This document shows positions 61,822 to 64,000 of a DNA stretch of 64,000 nucleotides, piece by piece. The notes under the pieces were generated by a model. That model was not told the origin of the DNA. It did not search any database and saw nothing but the letters and a program-made list of their open reading frames with translations. Numbering within the stretch: position 1 is the first letter of the stretch; each line of letters opens with the position of its first letter. This DNA is from Pseudomonadota bacterium (GTDB taxonomy: Bacteria; Pseudomonadota; Alphaproteobacteria; Sneathiellales; Sneathiellaceae), in assembly GCA_024743055.1 (NCBI GenBank), contig JANSXH010000007.1, forward strand, positions 62,001 to 126,000, in the 5' to 3' direction. Made by a program: the position numbers and the translations under genes.

Positions 61822-63711
61822 TTAAATATTGTTCTTACGTCCTGAGGCAAGGCCAAAGCCATCCAGATCAGCTTCATTTCCTTCTGCTTCAAGTAGCGCA
61901 GTCTTTGCCAGTTTCAATCGTTCAAGATTCTCAGAAGTGACTTCCGTTCCAAGTTGCCTTTGCGCTTCATCCAGATCTCTTTTTAGCTCATCCCGTTTAT
62001 GTCTTGCCAAAATATGGCGCCATCCTGTCAACGCATCTTCATGTGCCGCGGATGGGTCGACGAACCAATCCATCGACAATGACACAGATTCCTCTACGGC
62101 TTTAACTTGCTGAGACAATTTACGTTTAGCTAAATGGTGCGCAAGGCTATCATAGTCAAGGGCTGATTCTATAGCCGCAATATCTATTATTGACCGCCGC
62201 AACCTGTCAAGTTGAGGCGAGGAAAGGGTCACCGACGCAAAGTCTTCAAAGTGATTTTCCATTATTTCTGGGTGGTTTATGACAGTTAGGACCAATAATT
62301 CTTCCCGCCGCCCGGCAGCCGTGATGGAAGAGCTTTTAAGGCGAGAAGAGCCAAAACGACCCGAATCGGGCTTCTGATTCGCGAATCGACCGAATCGTTT
62401 GTTCTCATATTGATTTCTGCTTCCGGCCACAGGCGCTCTTTTCTGTGGACGAAAAGCCTTCCATAATCTGTCTTTAAAATAAGATCGATAATGTCCCTGA
62501 ACTGTTGGATCGCTCATCTGATCACATAGGGAATAAAGTGCTCTTTCTAGTGCGGCTTTCCGTTCTGGCGTCTCTACGGAACGATCCTGTGTCTCTTTCC
62601 GCCACAAAACTTCGGACAAGGGAAGAGCACTCTCCAGAATATTTTTCATAGCGGTGCTGCCTTGGCTTTTTATAACATCATCTGGATCCAGCCCTGAGGG
62701 TAGCAAGGCAAATCTCAATGAATAGCCTGGTTTGAGGAGTGGCAAGGCCCGCTCCGACGCCCGAAGCGCTGCTCGCCAGCCAGCATCATCGCCATCCAGG
62801 CACATAATCGGCTCGGGCACCATCCGCCATAGCAACTGCAATTGTTCCGGTGTAATCGCTGTCCCGAGCGGGGCGACGGCCTGAGGAAATCCAGCATCAC
62901 TCAATGCGATGACATCCATATAGCCTTCCGCGACGATAATATTCCCCGCGTCAAAGGCTTTTTGTCGGGCGAGAGCCACGTTGTAGAGGACGTTGCCCTT
63001 GTGAAACAGGGGCGTCTCCGGAGAATTCAGATACTTTGCCGGCGCATCACCAAGAGCCCGACCGCCAAAAGCAATGATCCGGCCACGCCTGTCGCCGATA
63101 GGAAACATCAGCCGGTCACGGAACCTGTCATAACTGGGACGACCGTCATCCGGTTTGATAATCAGCCCCCCTTCCAGCAAGGTTTCCTCAGATACATCCC
63201 GCGCCATCAAGGCATCTTTGAGGGCGGTGCGGCTTTCGGGCGCGAAACCGAGGCGAAACCCGGTGACAGCATCGCTTGAGACCTGGCGTTTCTCTAGATA
63301 GGTTCTGGCCTTTGATCCTGACTGGCTAGAGAGCTGAGCGATAAACCATTTAGCAGCCAGTTCCATCGCCTCATGAAGGGTCGCTGCCCGTTTTTGCCGC
63401 TCTCGATCTTCTGGGCGCTCCACCGGCATTGGCAGTCCGGCAATCCCAGCAAGGCGCTCGACGGCTTCAGGAAAGCTGACGCCTTCGGTCTGTTTAACGA
63501 ACTCGATAAGATCACCGTTCGCCCCGCAGCCGAAACAGTGATAGAAACCTTTTTCCTCATTGACGGTGAAGGAGGGAGTTTTTTCATTATGAAAAGGACA
63601 CAGGCCTGAATATTCCCGTCCCTTTTTTACGAGCTTAGTTCGACGGCCGATCAAATCCGCCAAGCCGACGCGGTTTCGTATCTCTTCCATAAATTGCGGC
63701 GGAAAAGCCAT
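61822..63711 (-). CDS. dnaG: DNA primase DnaG
   Basis: 629 aa. The N-terminal zinc-binding domain ([18 protein letters not shown], then HCFGCG, a Cys-x2-His...Cys-x2-Cys site), the RNA polymerase/TOPRIM core ([21 protein letters not shown]) and the C-terminal helicase-binding region are all present. It makes RNA primers for replication. It lies upstream of rpoD and downstream of the yqeY-like gene. Confidence 0.95.
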   Translation of the reverse strand: MAFPPQFMEEIRNRVGLADLIGRRTKLVKKGREYSGLCPFHNEKTPSFTVNEEKGFYHCFGCGANGDLIEFVKQTEGVSFPEAVERLAGIAGLPMPVERPEDRERQKRAATLHEAMELAAKWFIAQLSSQSGSKARTYLEKRQVSSDAVTGFRLGFAPESRTALKDALMARDVSEETLLEGGLIIKPDDGRPSYDRFRDRLMFPIGDRRGRIIAFGGRALGDAPAKYLNSPETPLFHKGNVLYNVALARQKAFDAGNIIVAEGYMDVIALSDAGFPQAVAPLGTAITPEQLQLLWRMVPEPIMCLDGDDAGWRAALRASERALPLLKPGYSLRFALLPSGLDPDDVIKSQGSTAMKNILESALPLSEVLWRKETQDRSVETPERKAALERALYSLCDQMSDPTVQGHYRSYFKDRLWKAFRPQKRAPVAGSRNQYENKRFGRFANQKPDSGRFGSSRLKSSSITAAGRREELLVLTVINHPEIMENHFEDFASVTLSSPQLDRLRRSIIDIAAIESALDYDSLAHHLAKRKLSQQVKAVEESVSLSMDWFVDPSAAHEDALTGWRHILARHKRDELKRDLDEAQRQLGTEVTSENLERLKLAKTALLEAEGNEADLDGFGLASGRKNNI

Positions 63712-63772
63712 CTATACACCCACACTCACTTCTATACCCGACCTAAACCAGCCAGGGACTCCCTGCGGGGGA

Positions 63773-64000
63773 TTATGCTCCTAAAGTATCTTTTACGATA
63801 GCGCTTGCTTTAGAAAAATCCATACGGCCGGCATATTTTGACTTCAGGGCCCCCATCGTCTTGCCCATGTCCTTGAGGCCTTCCGCTCCGATTTCGGCGA
63901 TGACCTCTTCGACAGCGGTTTGAATCTCATCCGTGTCGAACTGCCGGGGAAGGAAATCGGAAATGATATCGATCTCTTCCTGTTCGGACGTCGCAAGATC
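63773..64000 (-). CDS. yqeY: GatB/YqeY domain protein (partial, C-terminal half)
   Basis: The last 75 codons are in the window (LATSEQEEIDIISDFLPRQ... to KASAIVKDTLGA, stop at 63773-63775). The DFLPRQFDTDEI, GLKDMGKTMGALKSKYAGR and final segment match YqeY proteins, which resemble the tRNA-binding tail of GatB. The gene runs off the right edge. Its place before dnaG-rpoD is the typical alphaproteobacterial order. A 61-nt gap before dnaG contains the small dyad CAGGGA-C-TCCCTG. Confidence 0.9.
   Translation of the reverse strand, partial: DLATSEQEEIDIISDFLPRQFDTDEIQTAVEEVIAEIGAEGLKDMGKTMGALKSKYAGRMDFSKASAIVKDTLGA

Noticed and set aside
1-64000. CRISPR arrays, integrase or phage genes, toxin-antitoxin pairs
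   Set aside because: No regularly spaced direct repeats, integrase motifs or paired small toxin/antitoxin genes were seen on either strand.

Overview
The window looks like chromosome of an alphaproteobacterium of moderate GC content. The right end carries the yqeY-dnaG-rpoD order (all minus strand) usual in that class. Most of the rest is catabolic and transport operons with urea-type, TRAP, TAXI-TRAP, oligopeptide-type and branched-chain-type uptake systems, each next to its own regulator. The genus cannot be fixed from sequence reading alone; a marine or soil heterotroph related to Rhodospirillales/Sneathiellales is a guess. There is no CRISPR array, prophage or intact insertion sequence. 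Mobile DNA is limited to three decayed IS6-type transposase fragments and a dispersed intergenic repeat.

Layout. 1-10.8 kb: urtABCDE-fmdA-fmdB (short-chain amide/urea uptake and formamidase, minus strand), divergent from a transporter-domain hybrid histidine kinase and a LuxR-type response regulator. 10.8-19 kb: M48 protease with two YbjQ-like genes, a GNAT acetyltransferase, ilvD, a DctPQM TRAP transporter and an AsnC/Lrp regulator. 19.2-28.3 kb: a phthalate-type locus with a TAXI-TRAP transporter, class II aldolase-like gene, MarR regulator, Rieske oxygenase, reductase, Gfo/Idh dehydrogenase and 4,5-dihydroxyphthalate decarboxylase. A perfect palindrome, TTAGATATCTAA, recurs in its promoters. 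28.5-33.1 kb: a GbsR-regulated pair (DUF4166 protein and a TM/SDR/DCC fusion) with two matching operators, then a CaiB-type CoA-transferase. 33.2-33.9 kb: an IS6 remnant and a structured repeat.

33.9-43.6 kb: a biuret locus, with a DppABCDF-type transporter and LysR regulator on the minus strand and divergent biuret hydrolase (biuH), cupin and allophanate hydrolase (atzF). Together these would turn biuret into ammonia and CO2. 43.6-58.7 kb: a branched-chain-type ABC transporter continuing into an iron alcohol dehydrogenase, an exported cyclase-family hydrolase and a 4-hydroxybutyryl-CoA dehydratase homologue. A histidine kinase/response regulator/binding protein operon with 4-nt overlaps lies upstream. 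The response regulator has lost the GAFTGA loop, and one inverted-repeat motif (TGAGCG..CGCTCA) occurs in front of both operons. 58.8-64 kb: IS6 remnant, structured repeat copy, tRNA with CAU anticodon (probably Ile2), rpoD, dnaG and partial yqeY.

Two themes stand out. The first is nitrogen from amides and ureides (fmdA and biuH/atzF loci). The second is carbon from aromatic or hydroxy acids through specialised uptake. The most unusual items are the permease-kinase fusion, the 4-hydroxybutyryl-CoA dehydratase-like operon with its binding-protein two-component module, and a ~151-bp repeat with RNA-like secondary structure found at three convergent gene ends.
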